This document shows, piece by piece, positions 1 through 9,356 of a DNA stretch of 64,000 nt. The notes below the pieces were generated by a model, which worked only from the letters and a program-made list of their open reading frames with translations, did not search any database and was not told where the DNA came from. Both the position numbers and the translations under genes were made by a program. Source of the DNA: Palsa-504 sp963835775. Its GTDB lineage: Bacteria > Actinomycetota > Actinomycetes > Streptosporangiales > Streptosporangiaceae. The DNA lies in NCBI GenBank assembly GCA_963835775.1, contig CAWIHB010000003.1, forward strand, positions 24,256 through 88,255, given 5' to 3'. Every line of letters begins with the position of its first letter. Within the stretch, counting starts at the first letter, position 1.

Positions 1-708
1 GAGCTGGCCGCGGTCGACACCGAGCTCGGCATCCTGAAGACGGGCAAGGAAGCCGACGTCTTCCTGCTGCGCCGCGGGGTGCCGGGCACGGACCGGTCCT
101 GCCTGCTGGCGGCCAAGCGGTACCGGTCGGGCGAGCACCGGATGTTCCACCGCGACAGCGGCTACCTGGAGGGACGCCGGACCCGCGAATCCCGGGTCAA
201 CCGGGCCGCCGCTAACCGCAGCACCTTCGGGCGGCAGACCATCGCGGGCCAGTGGGCCAGCGCCGAGTTCGGCGCGCTGGCCCGGCTGTCCGCGGCCGGG
301 GTCCCGGTGCCCTACCCGGCGCAGATCGTCGGCACCGAGCTGCTGCTGGAGTTCATCGGCTCGGCCGACGGGACGGCGGCGCCGCGGCTGGCCGAGACCA
401 GGCCAGATCCGCCGGAGCTGGCCGCGCTGTGGGATCAGCTGGTGGCGGCGCTGGTGGCGCTGGCCAGGGACGGCCTGGCCCACGGCGACCTGTCCGCGTA
501 CAACCTGCTGGTCCACGAGGGGCGGCTGATCATGATCGACCTGCCCCAGGTGGTGGATGTGATCGCGAACCCGCGCGGGGACTTCTTCCTGACCCGCGAC
601 GCCGACCACATCGGCCGCTGGTTCGCCAGGCACGGCCTGTCGGACGTGCGCCCGGAACCGGCGGACCTGGCCGCCCTGCTGCGCCGGGAGGCCCTCCTCG
701 ACCGGTAA
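1..708 (+). CDS. RIO-type serine/threonine protein kinase (5' end outside window)
   Basis: The frame is open from base 1, so the start lies upstream of the window; 235 residues are visible. The N-terminal part has the RIO1-like nucleotide-binding segment (KTGKEADVFLLRRG) with a following AAKRY lysine. The catalytic loop is HGDLSAYNLL and the metal-binding segment is MIDLPQVVD, both close to the RIO1 signatures (HGDLSEYN, IDxPQ). RIO kinases in archaea and eukaryotes act in ribosome maturation; the bacterial substrates are poorly known. The gene runs towards the convergent ABC transporter and is followed by a hairpin. Family assignment is firm; function in this organism is inferred. Confidence 0.85.
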   Translation, partial: ELAAVDTELGILKTGKEADVFLLRRGVPGTDRSCLLAAKRYRSGEHRMFHRDSGYLEGRRTRESRVNRAAANRSTFGRQTIAGQWASAEFGALARLSAAGVPVPYPAQIVGTELLLEFIGSADGTAAPRLAETRPDPPELAALWDQLVAALVALARDGLAHGDLSAYNLLVHEGRLIMIDLPQVVDVIANPRGDFFLTRDADHIGRWFARHGLSDVRPEPADLAALLRREALLDR

Positions 709-715
709 AACCGGG

Positions 716-751
716 CCGGCCTGCGCCCGGGACGGTGCGGCCGCAGGCCGG
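716..751 (+). terminator. Hairpin after the RIO kinase gene
   Basis: A perfect 10-bp inverted repeat (CCGGCCTGCG at 716-725 and its complement at 742-751) with a 16-base loop starts 8 bases after the stop codon, between two convergent genes. There is no T-run, so it is only a candidate terminator, possibly acting in both directions. Confidence 0.45.
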
Positions 752-792
752 GCCGGAATACCAGGAGGGAGCAGTGATCGGCAGGGAACGGG

Positions 793-1806
<1,014 letters not shown>

Positions 1807-1859
1807 CTAGCTTTCTCTCCCGTCGAATTCACCCGTTGAAGCTGGTCGCGCGGGCACCG

Positions 1860-3380
1860 TCAGGCCACCTTGCCCAGCGCAGCCGCCGGGCGCAGCCGCG
1901 CGGCCCGCCATCCGCCGAACATCCCGGCGATGAGGCCGCCGGCCACGGCCAGCACGACCGCGAGCAGGATGATGTTGCCGCTCACCGAGGCAGTGAGGGG
2001 AACGGCCACGGTGTGGTTGGCCGCCGTCGCGGCGTGGTTGAAGAACCCGCCGCCACCGCCGGAACCGGAACCGGAACCGGAACCGGAACCGGGGAATCCG
2101 AACTGCCTGGCGCCGCCCGGCGTGGCCGAGCCCGTGGTCGGCCCCACCGTGGCGGTCAGCTTGTGCGACAGCTTGGACACCAGCTCCGCCCCGGCCAGGC
2201 CGACGCCGACGCCGATCACGCCGCCGATGATGCCCAGGGTGACGGCCTCGCCCATCACCTGGCCGACGATGCGGCGGCTCTTCCAGCCGAGCGCCTTCAG
2301 CGTGCCGAACTCACGGACCCGGCGCGAGACCGACGCCAGGGTCAGCAGGCTGGCCAGCAGGAACGCCGCGACGAGCACCGCGATCGCCAGCCACTTGCCC
2401 AGGTTGTTGGCCAGGCTCGAGGCACTGGACAGCGAGCCGGTGACCTCACTGGCCAGGTCGCTGGAGGTCGTCACGGTATAGGAGGGCAGCGCCTTGGCGA
2501 TCTCGCTCTGGACGGCGGGGATGGCCGAGGAGCTGCTGGCCGCGACGTAGATGGTGTTCACGTCGTTCTTCAGGTTGGCCAGCTTCTGGGCCACCGCGAG
2601 CGGGATGTAGGCGTCCGACGGGTTGTCGCCGGCCGGCTCGCTGACGATGCCGATGATCTTGAAGCTCGTCGTGGCGCCGCTGCTGTTGCCGATGGCGACC
2701 GTGGAGCCTACGGTCAGCTTGTTCGCCGTCGCGTAGGAGGAGTCAACCAGCGCGACATCGGAGCTGGCGTCCGCGGTGGTGAAGGTCCGTCCCGTGCTGA
2801 GCTTGCCAGAGCTGAGCGGGCCGAGTTCGCCTGCGGTCAGGTCCACGCCGTCGACGCCGAAGCTGCTGGTAGTGAAGTTAGCCCGGAAACTTCCGCCGCC
2901 ACCGCCGCCGCCGCCGCCACCGCCGCCGAAGCCGCCGCCACCGCCGCTCGTGTTGATGGCGGGCACGGTGCCGCTGATCGTCCGGTTGGTCAGGGTCAGG
3001 CCGCCGGCCGCCGCCGCCACGTCGTTCAGGCCGGAGACCGTGGTCACCGAGGACGCGGGGATCGAGGCGAGTGTGCCGCCGGCGCTGAGCGTGCTGTTGT
3101 TGATCTTGGTGCCGGCCGCGGGCCGCTTGGTGGTCCCGGTACGGAACCCGAAGCCGAACGAGCCCGGCGTGAACGAGCCGGCGGTCGGCGCCTTGGTCAC
3201 GGTGACGTCCGTGCCCACACCGTACAGCGCCTTCAGCACCGTGCCCTGGGCGTTCTTGACTCCGGCGGCGGCGGCCGTCACCGTGATCACCAGGCCGATG
3301 CCAAGCGCGAGGCCGAGCGCGATGAACACGGCCTGGCGCGTGCGACCACGCAGTTCACGCCGCAAGTAGGTGAAGAACAT
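1860..3380 (-). CDS. FtsX/MacB-like ABC transporter permease
   Basis: A 506-residue permease. ATG at 3380 is chosen because GAGGAG lies just upstream and the protein then starts MFFTYLRREL, directly before the first membrane segment (VFIALGLALGIGLVITV, about residues 18-35). A large extracytoplasmic MacB_PCD-like domain follows, with a poly-Gly stretch around residue 150. Three C-terminal membrane segments lie near residues 315-340, 370-395 and 465-490; the motif REFGTLKALGWKSRRI between the first two is typical of FtsX permeases. A GSGSGSG repeat sits before the last segment. Its ATPase partner lies immediately downstream. Substrate unknown. Confidence 0.87.
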   Translation of the reverse strand: MFFTYLRRELRGRTRQAVFIALGLALGIGLVITVTAAAAGVKNAQGTVLKALYGVGTDVTVTKAPTAGSFTPGSFGFGFRTGTTKRPAAGTKINNSTLSAGGTLASIPASSVTTVSGLNDVAAAAGGLTLTNRTISGTVPAINTSGGGGGFGGGGGGGGGGGGSFRANFTTSSFGVDGVDLTAGELGPLSSGKLSTGRTFTTADASSDVALVDSSYATANKLTVGSTVAIGNSSGATTSFKIIGIVSEPAGDNPSDAYIPLAVAQKLANLKNDVNTIYVAASSSSAIPAVQSEIAKALPSYTVTTSSDLASEVTGSLSSASSLANNLGKWLAIAVLVAAFLLASLLTLASVSRRVREFGTLKALGWKSRRIVGQVMGEAVTLGIIGGVIGVGVGLAGAELVSKLSHKLTATVGPTTGSATPGGARQFGFPGSGSGSGSGSGGGGGFFNHAATAANHTVAVPLTASVSGNIILLAVVLAVAGGLIAGMFGGWRAARLRPAAALGKVA

Positions 3381-3605
3381 CTCCGCACTCCTCAGCCGTC
3401 GTGCAGTATTGCCTGTACTGGCCTGACGGCGCTCCGTGTCTGGGATCACTATGTCCGCATAATTGGCGGCGCGGGTGTCCACCCCGGGAGTCCTTGCCGG
3501 GGCGGACGCCGCGCCACCTGAGAGCATGGCCGCGCTACCTGAACGAGTGCTGAGTGGAACCTGCGGGATTACCCCAACCTGGGGCCGGCGGGGCTATCGG
3601 CAGGG

Positions 3606-4610
3606 CTAGCCGCCGCGGGCGGCCCTGATCGTCTCGCGGAGCGAGCTCATGGTGGCCAGCACGGCCGAGGGCTCGTAGCCGCAATGCGCCATGCAGTTGG
3701 CGCACCGGGGGTCCTTGCCCCGTCCGTAGGAGTCCCAGTCCGTGGTCTCGAGGAGCTCCCGGTACGTCTTCACATACCCGTCCGACATCAGGTAGCAGGG
3801 CTTCTGCCAGCCCAGCAGCGAGTAGGAGGGAATACCCCAGGCGGTGCAGCCGAAATCGGTCTTGCCCTCCAGGAAGTCCAGGAACAGCGGCGTGTGGTTC
3901 AGCCGCCACTTCTTGCGCCGGCCATCAGCGAACGCCTTGCGGAACAGCTCGCGGGTTTCGGTCACGCCCAGGAAGTGCTCCTGGTCCGGCGCCTTCTCAT
4001 ACGCGTAGGCAGGCGAGATCTGCATCTCGTCGACGCCCAGGTCGTCGTTGAGGTAGGTCAGCACGTCGATGATGGTCTGCGGGGTGTCGGTGTTGAAGAA
4101 CGTGGTGTTGGTGTTCACCTTGAACCCGCGGGACTTGGCCAGCTTGATCGCGGCCACCGCCTCGTCGAACACGCCCTCCTTGCAGACCGACTCGTCGTGC
4201 CGCTCACGCAGGCCGTCGACGTGCACCACCCAGGCGAAGTAGGGCGACGGCTTGAACTTGTCCAGCTTCTTGGGCAGCAGCAGCGCGTTCGTGCACAGGA
4301 ACACGAACTTCTTGCGCTTGATCAGCTCGGCCACGATGACGTCGATCTGCGGGTGCATGAGCGGCTCGCCGCCCGCGATGGACACCATGGGCGCGCCGGA
4401 TTCCTCGATCGCGCCCAGGGCCTGCTCGACCGGCATCCGCTGCTTGAGGATGTCGTGCGGCTGCTGGATCTTGCCGCAGCCCGCGCACTTCAGGTTGCAG
4501 GCGAACAGCGGCTCCAGCTCGACCAGCAGCGGGAACTTCTTATGGCCAGCCAGCTTCTGGCGCATCAGGTACGACCCGACGCGCAGCGACTGGCGCAGTG
4601 GCATGGGCAT
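3606..4610 (-). CDS. hpnH: Adenosyl-hopene transferase HpnH (radical SAM)
   Basis: A 334-residue radical SAM enzyme. The 4Fe-4S motif is CNLKCAGC (Cys38, Cys42, Cys45) and the SAM-binding stretch VSIAGGEPLMH follows. Length and sequence match HpnH, which joins the 5'-deoxyadenosyl group to diploptene to make adenosylhopane, the first step towards C35 side-chain hopanoids. A second cysteine group (CANCMAHCGYEP) lies near the C-terminus. The ATG overlaps the stop of the upstream hpnG-ispH gene by one base (TAATG), so translation is probably coupled. It is the last gene of the hopanoid operon; no hpnO, ispG or dxs follows. Confidence 0.95.
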   Translation of the reverse strand: MPMPLRQSLRVGSYLMRQKLAGHKKFPLLVELEPLFACNLKCAGCGKIQQPHDILKQRMPVEQALGAIEESGAPMVSIAGGEPLMHPQIDVIVAELIKRKKFVFLCTNALLLPKKLDKFKPSPYFAWVVHVDGLRERHDESVCKEGVFDEAVAAIKLAKSRGFKVNTNTTFFNTDTPQTIIDVLTYLNDDLGVDEMQISPAYAYEKAPDQEHFLGVTETRELFRKAFADGRRKKWRLNHTPLFLDFLEGKTDFGCTAWGIPSYSLLGWQKPCYLMSDGYVKTYRELLETTDWDSYGRGKDPRCANCMAHCGYEPSAVLATMSSLRETIRAARGG

Positions 4611-6238
4611 TATTGCCGGACCTCCTTGGGCAGGCCGAACCGGATTGATTCCGTGGTGGTGACTCGCTCGGAGACCGACAGCGGACCGAGACCGGATAGC
4701 GCCGAGATGATCTCCTGGACCACGGCGGGCGGCGCGGAGGCACCGGCGGTCAGGCCGATGGTCGATACTCCGGCCAGCCAGCCGAGCTGGATGTCCTCGG
4801 CGCCGTCGATCAGGTACGCCGGGGTGCCGGCCCGCTGGCAGGTCTCCACCAGCCGGACCGAGTTGGACGAGTTCGCCGACCCGGCCACCAGCACCAGGTC
4901 GGATTCGGCCGCGACGGCCCGCACGGCGGCCTGCCGGTTGGTCGTCGCGTAGCAGATGTCGTCGCTGCCGGGCGTGCGCACCGATCCGAAGCGCTCCCGC
5001 AGCGCGCCGGACACCTCGGCCGCCTCGTCGACCGACAGCGTGGTCTGCATCAGGTAGGCGACCCGCTCGCCGTCACGCGGCCGCAGCGCGGCCACGTCCT
5101 GCGCGGTCTGGACCAGGATCGTCGAGTCGGGCGCCTCGCCCAGCGTGCCCTCGACCTCCTCATGGCCCGCGTGGCCGATCAGCGCCACGGTGTACCCGTC
5201 GGCGGCGAACCGGCGGGCCTCGGCGTGCACCTTGGACACCAGCGGGCAGGTCGCGTCGATCACGGCCAGCCCCCGCCGGGCGGCTTCGGCACGCACCATG
5301 GGCGAAACGCCATGTGCGGAGAACACCACGGTGGCGCCGTCGGGCACCTGGTCGAGCTCGTCGACGAACACCGCGCCCCGGCTCTCCAGGTCGCCGACCA
5401 CGCGGGTGTTGTGCACGATCTGCTTGCGCACGTAGACCGGGGCGCCCTGGCGCTCCAGGGCGCGCTCGACGATCTCGATGGCCCGCTCCACCCCGGCGCA
5501 GAACGACCGCGGCCCGGCCAGCAGCAGCTGACGGGTCCCGCAGGCCGCCGCCCACCGCTCGGCCACCGGCGCGGCGGCCCGCAGCGAGCGCAGCGCGGCC
5601 AGCCCGCCGGAGACGATGCCGGCCAGCGGGCGGTGCGGGGTGTCGGATACCGCCCGGATCACCGCGACCGGCCGGGTGCCCGCGGCCGCGGCCAGCGGCG
5701 CGGACTCCATGTCGGCGGCCAGAGCGCCGTCGGCGGCCAGGCCGGCCCGCTCGGACCGCCGGACCAGGTGGTCGACGGTGATGATCCGGCCGGTGCGGGC
5801 GGCCAGCCCGGCGCGCCGCAGCTCGCCGGCCAGCAGCGGCGCGGACCCGCAGGTCACCGCGCCCACCTCGGTGCCGACGACCAGGTCGCCCGGGCTGAGG
5901 TCGGCGCTCAGGCCGGCCCCCACGCCCATGATCATCAATTGGCCGAACGGCCGCTGGTTCAGCGCCTCGGCTTGCTGCGCCGCCCGGGTGGTGCCATACC
6001 CGGTGCGGAGTATCTCCACGGGGGGACGATCCCCCCCAGACGAGCACTGTTCTTCCCGGGGGGACCCATCCCCCCGGACCCCCCTTGGGAGGGGCTGCCC
6101 GCCCCCCCGTACCCCCCGGGCCAGGCCGCGCCGGATCGCGCGGGCCTCGATGCCAAGTGGCGCGCAGACGAGCAGCGGGTCAGGCCCACTCACGTCCCCG
6201 GCTTCGCCGCCGCGAGCCCTCGGGATGGTCTCGGTCAT
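4610..6238 (-). CDS. ispH: Fusion of HpnG-like nucleosidase and IspH (HMBPP reductase)
   Basis: One 542-residue reading frame with two enzymes. Residues about 20-230 are a nucleoside phosphorylase/nucleosidase domain (LVCAPLGIEARAI; GVGAGLS; AADMES 174-179; RAVSDT 195-200), which in hopanoid operons corresponds to HpnG, the enzyme that removes adenine from adenosylhopane. Residues about 235-542 are IspH, which makes IPP and DMAPP in the MEP pathway: the three iron-sulfur cysteines are Cys247 (GPRSFCAGVERA), Cys331 (DATCPL) and Cys429 (DICYATTNRQ), with conserved QIVHN and SAHGVSP. Hairpin element A adds roughly residues 41-73 to the nucleosidase part. The ATG overlaps the shc stop (ATGA). Both parts look intact; the nucleosidase activity is inferred from context. 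Confidence 0.9.
   Translation of the reverse strand: MTETIPRARGGEAGDVSGPDPLLVCAPLGIEARAIRRGLARGVRGGGQPLPRGVRGDGSPREEQCSSGGDRPPVEILRTGYGTTRAAQQAEALNQRPFGQLMIMGVGAGLSADLSPGDLVVGTEVGAVTCGSAPLLAGELRRAGLAARTGRIITVDHLVRRSERAGLAADGALAADMESAPLAAAAGTRPVAVIRAVSDTPHRPLAGIVSGGLAALRSLRAAAPVAERWAAACGTRQLLLAGPRSFCAGVERAIEIVERALERQGAPVYVRKQIVHNTRVVGDLESRGAVFVDELDQVPDGATVVFSAHGVSPMVRAEAARRGLAVIDATCPLVSKVHAEARRFAADGYTVALIGHAGHEEVEGTLGEAPDSTILVQTAQDVAALRPRDGERVAYLMQTTLSVDEAAEVSGALRERFGSVRTPGSDDICYATTNRQAAVRAVAAESDLVLVAGSANSSNSVRLVETCQRAGTPAYLIDGAEDIQLGWLAGVSTIGLTAGASAPPAVVQEIISALSGLGPLSVSERVTTTESIRFGLPKEVRQ
6018..6122 (-). repeat. G-run hairpin element A (inside hpnG-ispH, read in frame)
   Basis: A stretch of G- and C-runs with a terminal hairpin of the form GGGGGG-N5-CCCCCC (6020-6036). 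The G-rich strand is the minus strand, i.e. the coding strand of the host gene. Its core (minus strand: GGCAGCCCCTCCCAAGG and onwards) closely matches element E at 11271-11389. It is translated without a stop into a Gly/Pro/Arg-rich insert that interrupts the nucleosidase domain between its first strand and RTGYG. Confidence 0.8.
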
Positions 6239-8346
6239 TCGCTGCCTCCGGATGTATGGGCTGTCACGTACCGGCCGAGCGCACTCAGGGGGAAGGCCAA
6301 ACGGTAGAGGTGGTAATTGATGTAGAAGTCGCCGGGGAAGCCGGTTCCGGTGTACTGCGGCTCGTCCCAGGAGCCGTCCGGCTGCTGGGTCCCGGCCAGC
6401 CAGCGCACACCCCGCTCGGCCGTTGCGCCGCCGTGCTCGCCCGCGGCCAGCAGGGCCAGCAGGGCCCAGGCGGTCTGCGACGCGGTGGAGGCGCCCCGGC
6501 CCGCCAGCGACGGGTCGTCGTAGGAGCGCAGGTCCTCGCCCCAGCCGCCGTCGGGGTTCTGGTGTGCCCCGAGCCAGGCCACGGCCCGGCGGATGGCGGG
6601 CTTGGACGGCCTGACCCCGGCCGCAATCAGCGCGGGCACCACGGCGCCGGTGCCGTAGATGTAGTTGGCCCCCCACCGGCCGAACCAGGATCCGTCGGGT
6701 TCCTGGGCCCGCAGCAGCCAGACCACCCCGCGGCGGGCGGCCGGGTGATCAGCCTGGCCTTCGGCGGCGAACGCCTCGACGATGTGCGCGGTCACGTCGG
6801 CCGAGGGCGGGTCGATGACCGCGCCGAAGTCGCAGAACGGCAGCTTGTTGACCACCGCGCGAGTGTTGTCGGCGTCGAACGCGCCCCAGCCGCCGTCCTT
6901 GGACTGCATCCCGGCCAGCCAGCGGAGCCCGCGCTCGATGGCGGGCTTGCCGTCGGGCAGGGTGCTGGGGTCGACCCGGCGCAGGGCCAGCACCACTTCG
7001 GCGGTGTCGTCGGTGTCGGCGTAGTTGTCGTTGTCGAACTCGAAGGCCCAGCCGCCGGGGGCCAGGGCGGACCGCTTGACCTGCCAGTCGCCCGGACCGC
7101 GGATCTCCTCGCCGAGTACCCACTCCCCCGCCCGGACCAGGGCCGGGTCATCGGCGGGCAGGCCGGCGTCGGCCAGGCCGATCATGGTCAGCACGGTGTC
7201 CCAGACCGGCGACTGGCACGCCTCCAGACGGCGCACCGGGCCGTCGGGCCCGTCCTCGGTGATGGTGAACCGGTCGAGGCCGTGCAGTCCGCGCTGCATG
7301 ATGGGGTGCTCGATGTCGTAGCCGAGCAGGTTCAGGGCCATCAGCGAGTACACCCAGGGCGGCTGGATGCCGCCCCAGCAGCCGTCCTGCTCCTGCCGGG
7401 TGATGATCCACTCCGCGCAACGGCGCAGCGCCGCCCGCCGTACCGACTTTACTGGCCGGTAAAGGTGAAGAGCCTTATCCAGGGCGGTGAACACGTAGGA
7501 CCAAGCGTCCCGGGAGGTACGGAGGGGCGGGGAGCCCCCCCGTGCCGGGGGGGCCGAGGGGGTCTGGGGGGCCGAGGGGGTCTGGGGGGAACGGTTTCCC
7601 CCCAGGAGCGGGGGGGTCTGGGGGGGTCGTCCCCCCGAGGAGATAGGCCGGGCGTCGAAGGAGCGGCGCGGGCCGGGGGCGCGGCCGTGCGGGCCGCCGG
7701 TCTTCAGCTCGTCGATGGTAAACGGCAGCGGCCGGGACGGCCGGAACGACTGGACGATGGCCAGCGCGACGATGGTCTGCCGGGCCCAGCAGCCCCAGTC
7801 GTAGATGTTGAGCGGGAACCAGGACGGCAGGTAGATCAGCTCGGGCGGGATGACGGGCAGTTCGTCCCACGACCACCGGCCGGACAGGGCCAGCCAGAGC
7901 CGGGTGAACACCCGGGTGGCCTCCACGCCGCCGTGGGCCAGGATCCAGGACCGGGCGGCGGCCATGTGCGGCGCGTCCACCGGGTCGCCGGCCAGCCGCA
8001 GCGCCACGTAGGCCTCGACGGTGGTGGACAGGTCGGCGGGGCCGCCGAAGAAGTTGGCCCAGGTGCCGTCCTGGCGCTGCTTGGACCGGATCCAGCGCGC
8101 GGTGGCGGCGGTGGCCGCGTCGTCGCGCACGCCGAGGAACTGGCGCAGCAGCAGGTCCTCGGCGTCCATGGTCACGTTGGTCTCGAGCTCGCCCTGCCAC
8201 CAGCCCTCGGCGCGCTGCAGCCCGAGGACGTGGTCCCGCGCCCGGGCCAGGGTGGCTCGGGCTGCTGCTAGTCCGGGGGGGCGACCCCCCTGGACCCCCC
8301 GGACCTGGGGGGGTTCCACCCCCCCAGACCCCCCGGGAGCTACCAC
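6235..8346 (-). CDS. shc: Squalene-hopene cyclase
   Basis: Cyclises squalene to hopene/hopanol at the membrane. The catalytic DXDDTA motif (DTDDTA) is near residue 444, and QW repeats are plain (QDGCWGG, QSKDGGWGAFD, QEPDGSWFGRWG, QNPDGGWGED, QQPDGSWDE). The chosen GTG at 8346 overlaps the stop of the upstream prenyl synthase gene (GTGGTAG), giving 703 residues; this start lies in hairpin element C, and a second in-frame GTG at 8319 is possible. Element B adds roughly residues 236-279, rich in Pro/Ser/Gly, between TIDELKTGGP and WSYVFTALDKAL, a place where family members have a variable linker. The catalytic core is otherwise complete. Confidence 0.95.
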   Translation of the reverse strand: MVAPGGSGGVEPPQVRGVQGGRPPGLAAARATLARARDHVLGLQRAEGWWQGELETNVTMDAEDLLLRQFLGVRDDAATAATARWIRSKQRQDGTWANFFGGPADLSTTVEAYVALRLAGDPVDAPHMAAARSWILAHGGVEATRVFTRLWLALSGRWSWDELPVIPPELIYLPSWFPLNIYDWGCWARQTIVALAIVQSFRPSRPLPFTIDELKTGGPHGRAPGPRRSFDARPISSGGRPPQTPPLLGGNRSPQTPSAPQTPSAPPARGGSPPLRTSRDAWSYVFTALDKALHLYRPVKSVRRAALRRCAEWIITRQEQDGCWGGIQPPWVYSLMALNLLGYDIEHPIMQRGLHGLDRFTITEDGPDGPVRRLEACQSPVWDTVLTMIGLADAGLPADDPALVRAGEWVLGEEIRGPGDWQVKRSALAPGGWAFEFDNDNYADTDDTAEVVLALRRVDPSTLPDGKPAIERGLRWLAGMQSKDGGWGAFDADNTRAVVNKLPFCDFGAVIDPPSADVTAHIVEAFAAEGQADHPAARRGVVWLLRAQEPDGSWFGRWGANYIYGTGAVVPALIAAGVRPSKPAIRRAVAWLGAHQNPDGGWGEDLRSYDDPSLAGRGASTASQTAWALLALLAAGEHGGATAERGVRWLAGTQQPDGSWDEPQYTGTGFPGDFYINYHLYRLAFPLSALGRYVTAHTSGGSE
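7510..7640 (+). repeat. G-run hairpin element B (inside shc, read in frame)
   Basis: About 130 bp of G-runs (GGGGGTCTGGGGGG twice) ending in GGGGGGTCGTCCCCCC. The last 30-odd bases are the same as the end of element E. The G-rich strand is the plus strand, opposite to the coding strand of shc, yet the shc frame stays open. Several runs of five or more G close together could form a G-quadruplex. Confidence 0.85.
8268..8342 (-). repeat. G-run hairpin element C (between prenyl synthase and shc)
   Basis: Located at the junction of the two genes and covering the shc start region. On the minus strand it begins TAGCTCCCGGGGGG, contains GGGGGGG-TGGAA-CCCCCCC, and ends with GGGGGGTCGCCCCCC followed by GGACTAGCAG. 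The CTAGCAG ending recurs in elements D and F. It supplies the N-terminal 20-25 residues if shc starts at 8346. Confidence 0.8.
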
Positions 8347-9356
8347 TGCCGGGCCGTGATGAACTCGGCGATCGCGGTCAGCTCGGCCCGGACGCCGGTG
8401 GGCAGGTCGATGTCGGCCAGGCTGGCGTTGGCCGCGGCCAGCTGGGCGTCGGCCTCGGCCTCGGCCCACTGCTTGCCGCCCGCCGCCACGATCAGATCGG
8501 CGGCGCGGACCAGGTCGTCCTCGCTCAACGGCTGCGGGTCGGTGAGCAGGGCCCGCAGCTGGCCGGCCTGGGGCGTGCCGCTGGTCAGCGCGGCCACCAC
8601 GGGCAGCGACTTCTTGCGGGCCCGCAGGTCGGCCCGCACCGGCTTGCCGGTGACCTCGGGCGCGCCCCAGATGCCGAGCAGGTCGTCGGTGAGCTGGAAG
8701 GCCAGTCCCACGTGCGCGCCGAACCCGGCCAGGCCCATGGCTACGGTGGGCGGTGCGCCCAGGTGCACCGCACCGATGCTGCAGGCACAGGCCATCAGCG
8801 CGGCGGTCTTGTCGCCCGCCATCTCCAGGCACTCGGGCAGGGTCACGTCGTCACGCTTCTCGAAGGCCAGATCCGCGCCCTGCCCGGCGATCAGCCGCTG
8901 CACGGCCGCGGACAGGCACCGGGCGGCCCACGGACCCTGCGGGGTACCATCCTCGAGCAGCAGTTCCTGGGCCAGGGCGAGCAGCGCGTCGCCGGCCAGG
9001 ATCGCCGCGCCCACCCCGAACACGGTCCAGGCGGTGGGCCGGTGCCTGCGCTCGGTATCGCCGTCCATGATGTCGTCGTGCAGCAGTGACCAGTTGTGCA
9101 CCAGCTCCACCGCGACGGCGGCCGTCACGCCGCGCTCCGGCGGGGCGCCCGTGGCCCGGGCCGACAGCAGCGCCAGGGCGGGCCGCAGCGCCTTGCCGCC
9201 GCTGGCTCCGGTGGGGTTGCCCTCGGCGTCGGCGAAGCCGAAGTGATACGCCGCGACCACGCGGACGTCCGGCGTCAGCCGGCCAATGGTCGCCTCGATC
9301 GCCGGGCTAACCAGGTCCCGCGCCAGGGCTACACCCTCAGGCATCACAGCAGTCAC
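8340..9356 (-). CDS. Polyprenyl (farnesyl/geranylgeranyl-type) diphosphate synthase
   Basis: A 338-residue trans-prenyltransferase that chains IPP onto an allylic primer; in this operon its likely job is farnesyl diphosphate for squalene synthesis. The first Asp-rich motif is DDIMD (residues 94-98) in LLHDDIMDGD; the second is QLTDDLLG (around 224), where the usual last Asp is Gly. The GTG at 9356 overlaps the hpnE stop (GTGA), and its own stop overlaps the shc GTG. An internal ATG at 9344 is an alternative start. Product chain length cannot be told from sequence. Confidence 0.92.
   Translation of the reverse strand: MTAVMPEGVALARDLVSPAIEATIGRLTPDVRVVAAYHFGFADAEGNPTGASGGKALRPALALLSARATGAPPERGVTAAVAVELVHNWSLLHDDIMDGDTERRHRPTAWTVFGVGAAILAGDALLALAQELLLEDGTPQGPWAARCLSAAVQRLIAGQGADLAFEKRDDVTLPECLEMAGDKTAALMACACSIGAVHLGAPPTVAMGLAGFGAHVGLAFQLTDDLLGIWGAPEVTGKPVRADLRARKKSLPVVAALTSGTPQAGQLRALLTDPQPLSEDDLVRAADLIVAAGGKQWAEAEADAQLAAANASLADIDLPTGVRAELTAIAEFITARQW

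Noticed and set aside
2895..2940. A hairpin-family element in the ABC permease
   Set aside because: It is a simple GCC/GGC repeat giving poly-Gly; it lacks the GGGGGG-TCG-CCCCCC hairpin and the shared flanks.
1836..3521. A 560-codon open frame on the plus strand opposite the ABC permease
   Set aside because: It is the mirror of a real permease gene; its residues are Ala/Gly/Arg-rich with no motif, as expected for antisense frames in high-GC DNA.
8268..8342. Rho-independent terminator between the prenyl synthase and shc
   Set aside because: The hairpin is part of the dispersed element family that also occurs inside genes, and the two genes overlap, so termination here would break the operon.
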